Shown here: positions 24,394 through 33,347 of the stretch, piece after piece | Position numbering within the stretch: position 1 is the first letter of the stretch | Layout: each line of letters opens with the position of its first letter | NCBI GenBank assembly: GCA_963169875.1 | Contig: CAUJEL010000023.1 | Span: forward strand, 1-51,834 | Reading direction: 5' to 3' | Origin: Candidatus Zhuqueibacterota bacterium | GTDB taxonomy: Bacteria > Zhuqueibacterota > Zhuqueibacteria > Residuimicrobiales > Residuimicrobiaceae | DNA length: 51,834 nucleotides | The notes under the pieces: model-generated | Database searches by the model: none | What the model saw: the letters and a program-made list of their open reading frames with translations, nothing else | Told to the model about the DNA's origin: nothing | Made by a program: the position numbers and the translations under genes

Positions 24394-24737
24394 GTTTGTA
24401 CTTTCCCTGATTGCGATTTTGTCACGTTCTTCCTCCACACATCCCGGTAATGCCGCAGCGTCAACCAGGGATGATATAATAGCATACGGGGGCCGGCAAA
24501 TCGCATGACCGTACGAATTATGGCCCGTTTTTCGGACGAATAGCAATGCACCGGACATTGGGAACACGCTGGCTTGTCAACGCCATAGACACAATGTTCG
24601 ATCCGTTTAAAAGCATATTTGAGCAACGCATCACAGTCGCTGCACAGGGGCCTGCTGTTCCGGTGATGCGCCTTGCAGTAAAGGTGCACCATCGCGGCGA
24701 TGGTCGTTTTTTCGCGATCCGTTCTTGAATGGCTCAT
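24390..24737 (-). CDS. YgbA-like (nitrous oxide-stimulated promoter family) cysteine-rich protein
   Basis: 115 residues from ATG 24737. Family signatures are EKTTIAAMVHLYCKAHH at the N-terminus, then LCSDCDALLKYAFKRIEHC (CxxC) and KPACSQCPVHCY (CxxCxxxC), followed by MRFAGPRMLLYHPWLTLRHY. The cysteine pattern suggests bound iron-sulfur or zinc. YgbA of E. coli helps recovery from nitrosative stress; the activity is unknown. ATG 24737 is used since the frame's extra 10 codons overlap adenine deaminase. It is sandwiched between the adenine deaminase stop and the lipoprotein start with overlap. Confidence 0.85.
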   Translation of the reverse strand: MSHSRTDREKTTIAAMVHLYCKAHHRNSRPLCSDCDALLKYAFKRIEHCVYGVDKPACSQCPVHCYSSEKRAIIRTVMRFAGPRMLLYHPWLTLRHYRDVWRKNVTKSQSGKVQT

Positions 24738-24738
24738 A

Positions 24739-26448
24739 TTACTCTGTAAACAAATCCACATGAGCAAACTTGATCACATCCACCAGTCCGCGATCCGTCA
24801 ACTTGAGGCTGGGTATCACGGGGAGCGCCAGAAAGGAGAGCGTCATCAGCGGATCTTCCAGCGGGACCCCCAAGGTATGAATGGTCTGAATGAGATCCTT
24901 GGTGCGGGTGCTGACGTATTCCAGCGGCCGGTTGGACATGAGACCGGCGATCGGCAGTTCGAGCGCCTCGATGACCGTGCCGTCATCGACCACCGCGATG
25001 CCGCCACCCATCTTGTTGATGTGAATGACCGCTTTCATGATGTCGCGATCTTCCACGCCGATGGCGATGATGTTATGGCTGTCATGGCCGATGGAGGTGG
25101 CGATGGCGCCGCGCTTGAGGCCAAATCCCTTGACCAGCCCCCGGCCGATATTGCCCGAGGCGCGGTGCCGTTCCAGCACAAACAGGCGCAGCAGATCCCG
25201 CTGCGGATCAGAAACAATCTGGCCGTCGACACACGTGGGCTCCTCGGTGAGCGCATTGGTGACAATTTGATCCGGCACAATCTCGATGACGCGGCATTTT
25301 TTCCCTTTGGCCGGGATGACGAACTCGTCGCCTTCGAGCCACTTGATGTTGACCGAACTGCGCAGCATGGAAGAAGGCCGGGTGGGGACGTCATAGACCG
25401 GGATGCCATCCTGCGCCACCAATTGGCCGTTCTTGTAGACGCGGCGGATGTTGAAATTCTTGAAATCATCGAAAGCGACCAGATCTGCCATTTTGCCAGG
25501 GGCCACGGCGCCCAGCTTGCGCAGTCCAAAGTATTCAGCCGTGTTGAGGGTCGCCATGCGAATCGCCGTGACCGGGTCGAGCCCCGCCGCAATCGCACGC
25601 TTGATGATATAATTGATGTGGCCTTCCTGCAGGATATCATTGGGATGGCGGTCATCGGTGCAGAAAAAACAGTGCCGTTCATTTTGCGGGGTCACCAGAG
25701 GCAGCAAATCCAGCAGGTTTTTGGTGCCCGAGCCCTCTCGAATCATGATATACATACCCAGAGAAAGCTTTTCACGGGCTTCTTCAACCGTGGTGCACTC
25801 GTGATCCGATTCAACGCCGGCTGCGATGTAGGCATTCAAGTCCTTGCCGCTCAATCCCGGCGCATGACCGTCTATGCGTTTGTCCGGCACGATCTTTAAT
25901 TTGTCCAGGACATCGGGCTCGGCATTCAGGACGCCGGGATAATTCATCATCTCCGCCAGCCCCAGAACCCATTTTTCGCGCAAAAGAGGGAAAATATCAA
26001 AAGCCCGCATCTCTGATCCGGCCGATTCCAGGGGCGAAGCGGGCACGCAGGAAGAGAGCATGAAAAAGACGTTGAGGGGATTATACTTGCTCGAATCCAT
26101 CATGTAGCGGATACCTTCGTAGCCCAGCACATTGGCGATTTCGTGGGGATCCGCAATGACCGACGTCGTCCCCAGTGGCACCACGGCCCGGGCAAACTGC
26201 GGCACTTCCACCATGGAAGATTCGATGTGCACATGGCCGTCCATGAATCCGGGCGCCAGATACATGCCCTTGAGATCGGTCTCGGTTTCGCCATGATAAC
26301 CCGGCCCCAGTCCGACGATGGTATCCCTGTAAACAGCCACATCGGTTTCCTGAATCTGTCCGGAATGGACATTAACTACGCGCGCGTGGCGCAGCACCAG
26401 GGTGGATTTGATCTGTCCTCTCGCGGCCTGGATCAATTCTTTGATCAT
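24739..26448 (-). CDS. ade: Adenine deaminase
   Basis: 569 residues, the length of the bacterial amidohydrolase-type adenine deaminase (not the adenosine deaminase-like type). It turns adenine into hypoxanthine and ammonia in purine salvage with a binuclear metal centre. Seen: LVLRHARVVNVHSGQIQETD, LAPGFMDGHVHIESSMVEV (metal motif HVH), TSVIADPHEIANVLG, SSCVPASPLESAGSE, GHAPGLSGKDLNAYIAAGVE, CFFCTDDRHPNDILQEGHI (DD metal ligand), and in the C-terminal part KRGAIATSIGHDSHNIIAIG and GGGIAVVDDG. ATG 26448 has GGGAG six bases upstream. It leads a run with the YgbA-like, YiiX-like and methyltransferase genes. Confidence 0.95.
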   Translation of the reverse strand: MIKELIQAARGQIKSTLVLRHARVVNVHSGQIQETDVAVYRDTIVGLGPGYHGETETDLKGMYLAPGFMDGHVHIESSMVEVPQFARAVVPLGTTSVIADPHEIANVLGYEGIRYMMDSSKYNPLNVFFMLSSCVPASPLESAGSEMRAFDIFPLLREKWVLGLAEMMNYPGVLNAEPDVLDKLKIVPDKRIDGHAPGLSGKDLNAYIAAGVESDHECTTVEEAREKLSLGMYIMIREGSGTKNLLDLLPLVTPQNERHCFFCTDDRHPNDILQEGHINYIIKRAIAAGLDPVTAIRMATLNTAEYFGLRKLGAVAPGKMADLVAFDDFKNFNIRRVYKNGQLVAQDGIPVYDVPTRPSSMLRSSVNIKWLEGDEFVIPAKGKKCRVIEIVPDQIVTNALTEEPTCVDGQIVSDPQRDLLRLFVLERHRASGNIGRGLVKGFGLKRGAIATSIGHDSHNIIAIGVEDRDIMKAVIHINKMGGGIAVVDDGTVIEALELPIAGLMSNRPLEYVSTRTKDLIQTIHTLGVPLEDPLMTLSFLALPVIPSLKLTDRGLVDVIKFAHVDLFTE

Positions 26449-26576
26449 GCGCTTCTCCCAATTACACGATTCTATCTGTTGATGGAGTCGACAGCTGTGA
26501 AAAGTCTTAAATATTAATGAACCTATTCAAAAAAAACAAGAATTATTGCGCGGCATTTTGACGATCCCCTCTTTAA

Positions 26577-26742
26577 CCTGTTCAAATCATAAACCGCCGA
26601 GCACGTCGAGCTGTTTTTATTGGGATTATCAATAAATGAAGGGTTTGTATTTCATTTCAGTCCTGAAAGTTGCTGTCGATGCTATTTTTATGTTCTTCTT
26701 TTCTTTGCGCGTCTCTGCGTTCTTGGCGGTGAATAATTCAGG
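26577..26742 (-). mobile_element. Dispersed ~165-bp element (copy b)
   Basis: On the plus strand it runs from CCTGTTCAAATCATAAACCG to TCTTGGCGGTGAATAATTCA plus GG. The ends pair loosely (AAACCGCC / GGCGGT). It aligns along its whole length with copies at 18008-18175 and 33811-33973. It fills most of the 351-bp gap between adenine deaminase and the DHOD-like gene and has no open frame of note. Confidence 0.78.
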
Positions 26743-26744
26743 TT

Positions 26745-26780
26745 AAAAAAAAAGCCGGAGACAGTAGAGAACTCCGGCTT
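26745..26780 (-). terminator. Rho-independent terminator after the DHOD-like gene
   Basis: On the minus strand AAGCCGGAG (26780-26772) pairs perfectly with CTCCGGCTT (26760-26752), followed by a run of nine T (26753-26745). It is 20 bases after the DHOD-like stop, a textbook terminator for the nifJ operon. Confidence 0.92.
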
Positions 26781-26799
26781 GGGAAAACGCATACCAAGG

Positions 26800-27792
26800 T
26801 CAGCGGGTGTAACTGTTGAGCGCCTTGATATAGTTGGCGCGCTCATAGGCCGCTGGTTCCGCAACCTTCTTTTGACTCATGCTGCCCTTCATGCTCTTGA
26901 TGTCGCTGTATTCGTGCGCTTCAAGCCATTTATTCATATCCGCAAGCACTTTGCCGAGATACGCGGGGCCGTGCATGAGCAAGGCCGCGCACATCTGCGT
27001 CACATCCGCACCCGCCATGATCATTTTGATGGCATCCTCGGCGGTGTGCACGCCCGTCGTGCCCGCCAGACTGGCTTTGACGCGGCCATGGAGAATCGCG
27101 ATCCAGCGCAAGGGGATACGCAGGTTTTTGGAACTGCTCAGCGTGACGCCGGGTTTGACTTCCAGATTTTCCAGATCGATGTCGGGCTGATAGAAGCGGT
27201 TGAAAAGCACAAACGCGTCTGCTCCGGCCGTGTCCAGTTGCTGCACCATATTGGACAGGTTGCTGAAATAGGGGTTCAATTTCATGGCCACGGGAATCTT
27301 GATGCTGGCCTTGACATCCTTCAAGACATCCACATAAACCTGTTCGATTTCCTGGCCCCTCTTGGTTGCATCGGTCGCCAGCATATATATATTGAGTTCC
27401 AAACCATCCGCGCCTGCCTGTTCGATCTTTTTGGCATAATCGGTCCAGCCCCCGCTGGTCACACCATTGAGGCTGGCGATCACGGGAATGTTTACGGCCT
27501 GTTTGACCTTGCGAATGTGCTCAAGATATTCGACGGGCCCGAGATTGAACTCCTGTGGCTGCGGGAAATAGCTCAAGGCCTCGGCAAAGCTCTCGGTGCC
27601 ATGGCTGAGGAAATGTGATAATTCCTCGGCTTCGAAGGAAATCTGTTCTTCGAACAAAGAGTAGAGCACGATGGCGGCTGCACCAGCATCTTCGAGTTTC
27701 TTGATGGTATCTATATCCTTAGACAGGGGGGACGCCGATGGAACCAAAGGATTCTTCAATTTCAAGCCCATGTAGGTGGTTGTCAAATCCAT
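26800..27792 (-). CDS. Dihydroorotate dehydrogenase-like flavoprotein
   Basis: 330 residues, TIM-barrel FMN family. MDLTTTYMGLKLKNPLVPSA (FMN phosphate/flavin region), SPLSKDIDTIKKLEDAG, IPVIASLNGVTSGGWTDYAK, GADGLELNIYMLATD, IPVAMKLNPYFSNL (conserved Lys), GTTGVHTAEDAIKMIMAGAD (phosphate-binding end). This subgroup is distinct from pyrimidine PyrD and is commonly encoded beside pyruvate:ferredoxin oxidoreductase, as here; its reaction is unknown, possibly ferredoxin-linked reduction. ATG 27792 follows AAAGGATAGGG. nifJ ends about 90 bases upstream, with a hairpin in between, and a strong terminator follows. Confidence 0.88.
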   Translation of the reverse strand: MDLTTTYMGLKLKNPLVPSASPLSKDIDTIKKLEDAGAAAIVLYSLFEEQISFEAEELSHFLSHGTESFAEALSYFPQPQEFNLGPVEYLEHIRKVKQAVNIPVIASLNGVTSGGWTDYAKKIEQAGADGLELNIYMLATDATKRGQEIEQVYVDVLKDVKASIKIPVAMKLNPYFSNLSNMVQQLDTAGADAFVLFNRFYQPDIDLENLEVKPGVTLSSSKNLRIPLRWIAILHGRVKASLAGTTGVHTAEDAIKMIMAGADVTQMCAALLMHGPAYLGKVLADMNKWLEAHEYSDIKSMKGSMSQKKVAEPAAYERANYIKALNSYTR

Positions 27793-27820
27793 AATAACCC
27801 TATCCTTTCTCAAATATGTA

Positions 27821-27857
27821 ACGGTTGTCCCGGACGTCAAAACGCCCGGAACAACCC
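27821..27857 (-). promoter_or_regulatory. Intercistronic hairpin between nifJ and the DHOD-like gene
   Basis: ACGGTTGTCCCGGACGT and ACGCCCGGAACAACCCG can pair over about 17 positions (13 matched) around a short loop. No T-run follows on the minus strand, so it is more likely an mRNA-processing or stability hairpin than a terminator. It begins about 26 bases after the nifJ stop. Confidence 0.45.
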
Positions 27858-27882
27858 GATGTTCTTGTTTAAGATAAGTAAT

Positions 27883-30800
27883 TTATTCTTCGGTTTTTGC
27901 CGGCACAGACCCATCGCCGTATTCCATCGCCGCCCAGGACTCGTACATATGCCAACGATCCTTGGTGGCTTTTTGCGCGGCCTGGATCAACTTCTTGGCG
28001 CGATCCGGCATGCTCTTGGTCAACATCTTGAAGCGGGTCTCGCGATAGGCGAACTCCTCATAAGAAATCGACGGCGCTTTGGAATCGAGTTTGAGCGGGT
28101 TCTGTCCCTGGTCGGCCAGCAACGGATTGTAGCGGAACAAGGGATAATGTCCGGACTCCACCGCGGCTTTCTGCTCCTCAAGGCCCTTGTGCATGGGGAT
28201 GCCATGGGCAATACAATGGGAGTAAGCGATGATGATGCTGGGACCGTTGTAGGCATCCGCCTCGACAAACGCGCGTACGGTTTGCAGGTCGTTGTACCCC
28301 ATGGCCACGCGGGCTACATAGATGTTGCCGTAGGTCATAAAGATCATGCCCATATCCTTCTTGGGCAGGGGTTTTCCGGCGGCCGCAAATTTGGCCACCG
28401 CGCCCAGCGGCGTCGACTTGGACATCTGACCGCCGGTGTTGGAGTAGACCTCTGTGTCGAGGACGAGGACGTTGACATTGCGTCCGGAGGCCAACACATG
28501 GTCGAGTCCGCCGTAGCCGATGTCGTACGCCCAGCCGTCGCCACCGAGAATCCATACGCTCTTTTTCACCAGCATGTCCGCCAGCGCGAGCAGGTGTTTG
28601 GCCTCAACCGATTTCTGGCCGGCCAGTTTCTTCTTGAGAATCTCGACGCGATCACGCTGGTCGATGATGCCGCCCTCGGTGGTTTGATCAGCGGTGAGCA
28701 GCGCCGTCGCCAGCTCATCACCGATCTCGCCGGCGAGCTTTTTCACCAGTTCCTGGGCGAACTCGGTGTGCTTGTCAACCGTCAGCCGGTAGCCGAGACC
28801 GAATTCAGCGTTGTCTTCGAACAGGGAATTGCTCCAGGCCGGGCCGCGGCCCTGGTCGTTTTTGGTGTAGGGGAACGTCGGCAGATTGGCGCCATAGATC
28901 GAAGAGCATCCGGTGGCATTGGCCACGATCATGCGCTCGCCAAACAACTGCGAAAGCAGTTTTATATAGGGCGTCTCGCCGCAACCCGCGCACGCGCCGG
29001 AGTACTCGAACAACGGCCGCAGCAGTTGGCTGCCCTTGACAGAGGCCACTTTGACATCGCGGCGGTCCATATCGGGTATCTGCAGGAAGAATTCATAGTT
29101 TTCCCGTTCCTGCATGCGGATCGGGGGTTGGGGCGCCATATTGATCGACTTTTTGCTGACATCGGTCTTGTTTTTGGCCGGACAGGCCTCGATGCACAAC
29201 GAGCAGCCGGTGCAATCTTCAGGCGCGACTTGAATCGTGTATTTCCATCCTTCCGGGAAATCCTTGCCGCGCGCGGCGATCGATTTGAAAGTAGCTGGCG
29301 CTTTGTCCAGCTGCTTGGGATCATAGGCTTTTTGCCGGATGGCCGCGTGCGGGCATACCATGGCGCACTTGCCGCACTGGATACAAATTTCAGGATCCCA
29401 GACCGGAATTTCCAGGGCGATGTTGCGTTTTTCGAACTGCGTCGTTCCGGAGGCAAAGGTGCCATCGATCGGCATGGCGCTCACCGGCACGGTGTCGCCT
29501 TTGTTGATGATGATCTTGGAGACCACATTTTTGACAAAATCAGGGGCGTGGTCGGGAACAACCGCGGGCATTTCCATCTTGCTGGTGGCCTTGTCCGGCA
29601 CCTTTACTTCAAAGAGATGCGCCAGGGTTTGGTCCACCGCCTCATAGTTTTTCTGCACGACGGCATCGCCCTTGCTGCCATAGGTCTTTTTGATCGCCTG
29701 CTTGATATAGCCGATGGCTTCATCTTTGGGCAGGACGCCCGAGATGGCAAAGAAACAGGTCTGCATGATCGTGTTGATGCGCACACCCATGCCGGTCTTT
29801 TTGCCGACATCATAGGCATCGATCACGTAAAATTTCATCTTTTTATTGACCAGTTCTTCCTGGAAAACGCGTGGCAGGGTCTCCCAGGCCTCCTCGGGTC
29901 CAGCTTGCGTGTTGAGCAGGAAAGTGGCACCGGGCATCGCGTTCTCAAGGAAATTAAAACGCTCGATGAAAAACTGCTGGTGGCAGCCGATAAAATTGGC
30001 GCGATCGATCAGATAGATGGAACGGATCGGCTTCGGACCAAAGCGAAGATGTGAAACCGTGACCGAGCCGGCTTTTTTGGAGTCATACACAAAATAACCC
30101 TGGGCGTAGTTGCTGGTTTCATCGCCGATGATTTTGATCGAATTCTTGTTGGCGCCCACCGTGCCGTCGGAACCGAGACCATAGAACAGGGCGCGAAAAA
30201 CGCCTTTATCTTCGGACGAAAAATTGGCGTCATAGTCCAGACTTGTATTGGTGACATCATCGTTGATGCCAACTGTGAAATGATTCTTGGACTGGGGTTT
30301 GGCCAGTTCATCAAAAACCGCTTTCACCATGGCGCCGGTGAACTCTTTGGACGAGAGGCCGTAGCGGCCGCCGATGATTTTCGGCATGGTTTTAAACGGC
30401 GCCTTGCCGCTGCTGATGGCTTCGCTGAAAGCGGTGATGACATCCATGTACAGCGGTTCGCCGGCAGCGCCCGGCTCTTTGGTGCGATCCATGACCGCAA
30501 TGCTCTTGACGGTCGCAGGCAGTGCCTTGATAAAATGTTCGATTGAGAAGGGCCGGAACAGACGCACTTTGAGCACGCCCACTTTTTCGCCGTCCTGGTT
30601 GAGATGCTCAACCGTTTCATGGACGGTTTCTGCGCCTGATCCCATGATGATGATGACGCGCTCGGCATCGGGTGCGCCGACATAATCGAAGAGATGGTAC
30701 TGACGTCCAACCACTTTGGCAAACTGATCCATGGCTTCCTGAACGAATGCCGGACACGCCAGATAGAAGGAATTGCAGGCTTCGCGCGCCTGGAAAAAGA

Positions 30801-31470
30801 CATCCGGATTCTGCGCTGTGCCGCGGATGACGGGACGATCCGGGGAGAGGCCGCGTTTGCGGTGCGCCATCACCAGCTCATCGTCGATCAGGGCGCGCAT
30901 GTCGTCCATGGTCAACCCTTCGATTTTCTGGACTTCATGGGAGGTGCGGAAGCCATCAAAAAAATGGACAAACGGGACGCGCGCTTTCAGCGAAGCCGCC
31001 TGTGCGATGAGGGCAAAATCGTGCACTTCCTGGACCGAGTTCGAGGACAGCAAACCCCAACCGCAGCTGCGAACGGCCATGATGTCGCTGTGATCGCCGA
31101 AAATGGACAGCGCATGGGTGGCGACGGTTCGCGCGGACACATGGAACACCGTGGAAGTCAGTTCACCGGCGATCTTGAACATGTTCGGAATCATCAACAG
31201 CAATCCCTGGGAAGCCGTGAAGGTGGTCGTCAAGGCGCCGGTTTGCAAAGCCCCGTGCACTGCGCCGGAAGCGCCGCCTTCGCTCTGCATTTCAACAACC
31301 TGGGGAACCGTGCCCCAAATATTTTTCTTGCCTTCCGCGGAATAGGCATCCGCCCATTCACCCATGTTCGAAGAAGGCGTGATCGGATAAATTGCGATAA
31401 CCTCGTTTATTTTGTGCGCAACGAGGGCGGCCGCTTCATTCCCGTCGACCATGATCTTTTCTCTAGACAT
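27883..31470 (-). CDS. nifJ: Pyruvate:ferredoxin (flavodoxin) oxidoreductase, single chain
   Basis: 1195 residues, the full single-chain length. It oxidises pyruvate and CoA to acetyl-CoA and CO2, passing electrons to ferredoxin or flavodoxin; central to anaerobic carbon metabolism. Domain order: pyrimidine-binding domain (IYPITPSSNMGEWADAY, GALQTGALTTTFTASQGLLL), CoA/domain II, gamma domain (KIIGDETSNYAQGYFVYD), a two-cluster ferredoxin domain (CIQCGKCAMVCPH and CTGCSLCIEACP), then the TPP domain (GACAGCGETPYIKLL, ILGGDGWAYDIGYGGLDHVL, TEVYSNTGGQMSKSTP). ATG 31470 (MSREKIMVDGNEA) is fixed by GGAGG six bases upstream. It is followed by the DHOD-like gene in one operon. Confidence 0.97.
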   Translation of the reverse strand: MSREKIMVDGNEAAALVAHKINEVIAIYPITPSSNMGEWADAYSAEGKKNIWGTVPQVVEMQSEGGASGAVHGALQTGALTTTFTASQGLLLMIPNMFKIAGELTSTVFHVSARTVATHALSIFGDHSDIMAVRSCGWGLLSSNSVQEVHDFALIAQAASLKARVPFVHFFDGFRTSHEVQKIEGLTMDDMRALIDDELVMAHRKRGLSPDRPVIRGTAQNPDVFFQAREACNSFYLACPAFVQEAMDQFAKVVGRQYHLFDYVGAPDAERVIIIMGSGAETVHETVEHLNQDGEKVGVLKVRLFRPFSIEHFIKALPATVKSIAVMDRTKEPGAAGEPLYMDVITAFSEAISSGKAPFKTMPKIIGGRYGLSSKEFTGAMVKAVFDELAKPQSKNHFTVGINDDVTNTSLDYDANFSSEDKGVFRALFYGLGSDGTVGANKNSIKIIGDETSNYAQGYFVYDSKKAGSVTVSHLRFGPKPIRSIYLIDRANFIGCHQQFFIERFNFLENAMPGATFLLNTQAGPEEAWETLPRVFQEELVNKKMKFYVIDAYDVGKKTGMGVRINTIMQTCFFAISGVLPKDEAIGYIKQAIKKTYGSKGDAVVQKNYEAVDQTLAHLFEVKVPDKATSKMEMPAVVPDHAPDFVKNVVSKIIINKGDTVPVSAMPIDGTFASGTTQFEKRNIALEIPVWDPEICIQCGKCAMVCPHAAIRQKAYDPKQLDKAPATFKSIAARGKDFPEGWKYTIQVAPEDCTGCSLCIEACPAKNKTDVSKKSINMAPQPPIRMQERENYEFFLQIPDMDRRDVKVASVKGSQLLRPLFEYSGACAGCGETPYIKLLSQLFGERMIVANATGCSSIYGANLPTFPYTKNDQGRGPAWSNSLFEDNAEFGLGYRLTVDKHTEFAQELVKKLAGEIGDELATALLTADQTTEGGIIDQRDRVEILKKKLAGQKSVEAKHLLALADMLVKKSVWILGGDGWAYDIGYGGLDHVLASGRNVNVLVLDTEVYSNTGGQMSKSTPLGAVAKFAAAGKPLPKKDMGMIFMTYGNIYVARVAMGYNDLQTVRAFVEADAYNGPSIIIAYSHCIAHGIPMHKGLEEQKAAVESGHYPLFRYNPLLADQGQNPLKLDSKAPSISYEEFAYRETRFKMLTKSMPDRAKKLIQAAQKATKDRWHMYESWAAMEYGDGSVPAKTEE

Positions 31471-31716
31471 CAGCAACCTCCAAAAAGATGTAGGAATAAA
31501 TATGAATCATGTTTCATATGATAGAAATTTGAATTGATTTATGTGGCGGAAACAAAACATTATTAAACCATTAAGTGAGATTAAACGCGGCATTTCAGAA
31601 GAATAATTTAGTGAAATATTTCTTGTAAAGCAAGGGTTTTAGAGTTATTGAAGAGATGCGCCTCGTCTGTCCTGACATCCGCGCATTACCATCAAGATAC
31701 TGAGAGAACACACACG

Positions 31717-32547
31717 ATGACACCCCTTGAATCGCCCGATCTCAGCGACATTAAAGCCGTCGTCTGCGATCTGGATGGCACACTCTACCTGGAAAACACC
31801 CCTCTGCCGGGCGCCCGGGCGTTCCTGCACAAAGTCCTGAGCTCCGGACGCAAATTGTTTTACTTCACCAACAATACATCGCGGTCGCGGGACACGTATC
31901 TGCGCAAGCTCGAAGCGCTGCAGTTTCCCCATGACAGGGAGATGCTCATCACCGCAACCGACTGCACGATTCATTATCTGGTACAGCACCAACTGCATCC
32001 GGATATCTATCTCATCGGCAATCGCGATTTGCAGGCCGATTTCACCAGCGCCGGGTTCCACTGCCTCTCTTCACAGAAGTGCAATGAGCGTATTCCCAAG
32101 GCTGTGGTTCTGGGATTCGATACAGAACTCGACTACGAAAAAATCAGAACCGGTTACGAACTCATCGAACGCAACATCCCTTACATCGCAACCCATGGGG
32201 ACATTCTCTGTCCTGTGAGCGGCAAGAAATTCATCCCGGATGTCGGGAGTTTTATAGCCCTGTTTGCGCAAGCCAGCGGCGGAAAAAAACCCCTTATCAT
32301 GGGAAAACCGTCACCATTTGCCGTGGCCGCCATCTGCGCCCGCGCTAATCTTCCAACGCAGCAGATATCCTTTATCGGCGACCGGCTCTATACGGACATC
32401 CGCATGGCGGCGCAGCACGGGCTATATGGAATTCTGGTTTTAAGCGGCGAAACAACGCAGGATATGCTGGCGGGTTCACCCGACCAACCCCGGCTGCTAG
32501 TCCCTTCCGTGGCAGATCTTATGCCCGCACTTGAAAGTCTGAAGTAA
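31717..32547 (+). CDS. NagD-like HAD phosphatase (class IIA)
   Basis: 276 residues. HAD motifs: VVCDLDGTLYLENTPLPGA (nucleophile Asp), LFYFTNNTSRSRDTYLRKLE (motif II, typical NagD/4-nitrophenylphosphatase FxTNNxS), IMGKPSPFAVAAI (Lys), FIGDRLYTDIRMAAQHG (motif III). The C2-type cap lies between motifs II and the Lys. Family members dephosphorylate nucleotides, phosphoglycolate or glycerol phosphate; substrate unassigned. ATG 31717 is preferred over the 23-codon upstream extension because motif I then starts at residue 15. It stands alone, divergent from nifJ and convergent with the phosphatidyltransferase gene. Confidence 0.88.
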   Translation: MTPLESPDLSDIKAVVCDLDGTLYLENTPLPGARAFLHKVLSSGRKLFYFTNNTSRSRDTYLRKLEALQFPHDREMLITATDCTIHYLVQHQLHPDIYLIGNRDLQADFTSAGFHCLSSQKCNERIPKAVVLGFDTELDYEKIRTGYELIERNIPYIATHGDILCPVSGKKFIPDVGSFIALFAQASGGKKPLIMGKPSPFAVAAICARANLPTQQISFIGDRLYTDIRMAAQHGLYGILVLSGETTQDMLAGSPDQPRLLVPSVADLMPALESLK

Positions 32548-32601
32548 ATCAAAAGTCAGCAAAAAACATCCTGAAAATGGATATCCCCGGGGTACAGCCC
32601 A

Positions 32602-33192
32602 TCACGATTTATTTTTCACGCGATAGGAATTCAACACGGCGTCTTTATTGGCATCCCAATAATCAATACCGGAATATAAGGTAATCATGGCGGATATGGC
32701 AACGATGCTCGTGGTGATGAGGTAGGTTCGCCCCGCAACAGAGAAAAACTCTGCAAAAAAGCCGGCTTTTTGTATCAGGATCACGGCTAACACCAGCCAG
32801 ATGCAAACCGCCTGCACCCAGGCCTTGGTTTTCCCGCTTTTGCGCGCCGCCACCACCACGCCTTGTTTCATGGCAAAAACGCGGATCATGGAAACCAGGA
32901 CGTCCCGGTAGAAAAAGATGGCCACCATCCACAACGGCGCCCACCCGGCACTGAGAAAACAGAGGAAAATGGTAAACCGCGAAATGCTGTCCGCAAACGG
33001 ATCCATGAGTTTGCCAAAATCCGAGGTCTGTTTGTTCCAACGCGCCAGTTTTCCGTCAAAATAGTCCGACATCTCCATAACAACAGACAGCAGAAAACAC
33101 ACCGCATAGGCCGATAATGTGTCGATCATAAACACGGCGATAAAAACGGGGGAGAGGATGATTCTGGCTATTGTCAACGCATTCGCAGTCAT
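32602..33192 (-). CDS. CDP-alcohol phosphatidyltransferase family protein
   Basis: 196 residues, integral inner-membrane enzyme. The family motif D-x2-DG-x2-AR-x8-G-x3-D-x3-D is visible as DYFDGKLARWNKQTSDFGKL followed by MDPFADS; all metal- and CDP-binding residues are present. Several hydrophobic helices surround it (ILSPVFIAVFMIDTLSAYAV, WVQAVCIWLVLAVILIQKAG). It would exchange CMP of a CDP-alcohol for an alcohol; PgsA (phosphatidylglycerophosphate synthase) is the likeliest role by length and motif, but others in the family cannot be excluded. ATG 33192 has no strong ribosome-binding site. Confidence 0.85.
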   Translation of the reverse strand: MTANALTIARIILSPVFIAVFMIDTLSAYAVCFLLSVVMEMSDYFDGKLARWNKQTSDFGKLMDPFADSISRFTIFLCFLSAGWAPLWMVAIFFYRDVLVSMIRVFAMKQGVVVAARKSGKTKAWVQAVCIWLVLAVILIQKAGFFAEFFSVAGRTYLITTSIVAISAMITLYSGIDYWDANKDAVLNSYRVKNKS

Positions 33193-33347
33193 GATGAACC
33201 GATACTTTATAATTTTTTATTAGTTAAGTCTAATTTACTTAAAAAATATTCAAGCTTCAAGGAATATTATTTGACGCCGCCTTTTTATTGTTGAATCAAA
33301 AATATTTCCTGCGCATCTAAAGATGGAGTAAAAACAGGAGCAATATT

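Noticed and set aside
27859-30054. 731-codon open frame opposite nifJ
   Set aside because: It lies wholly antisense to a clear pyruvate:ferredoxin oxidoreductase and shows no family motifs; long antisense frames are expected in G+C-rich coding DNA.
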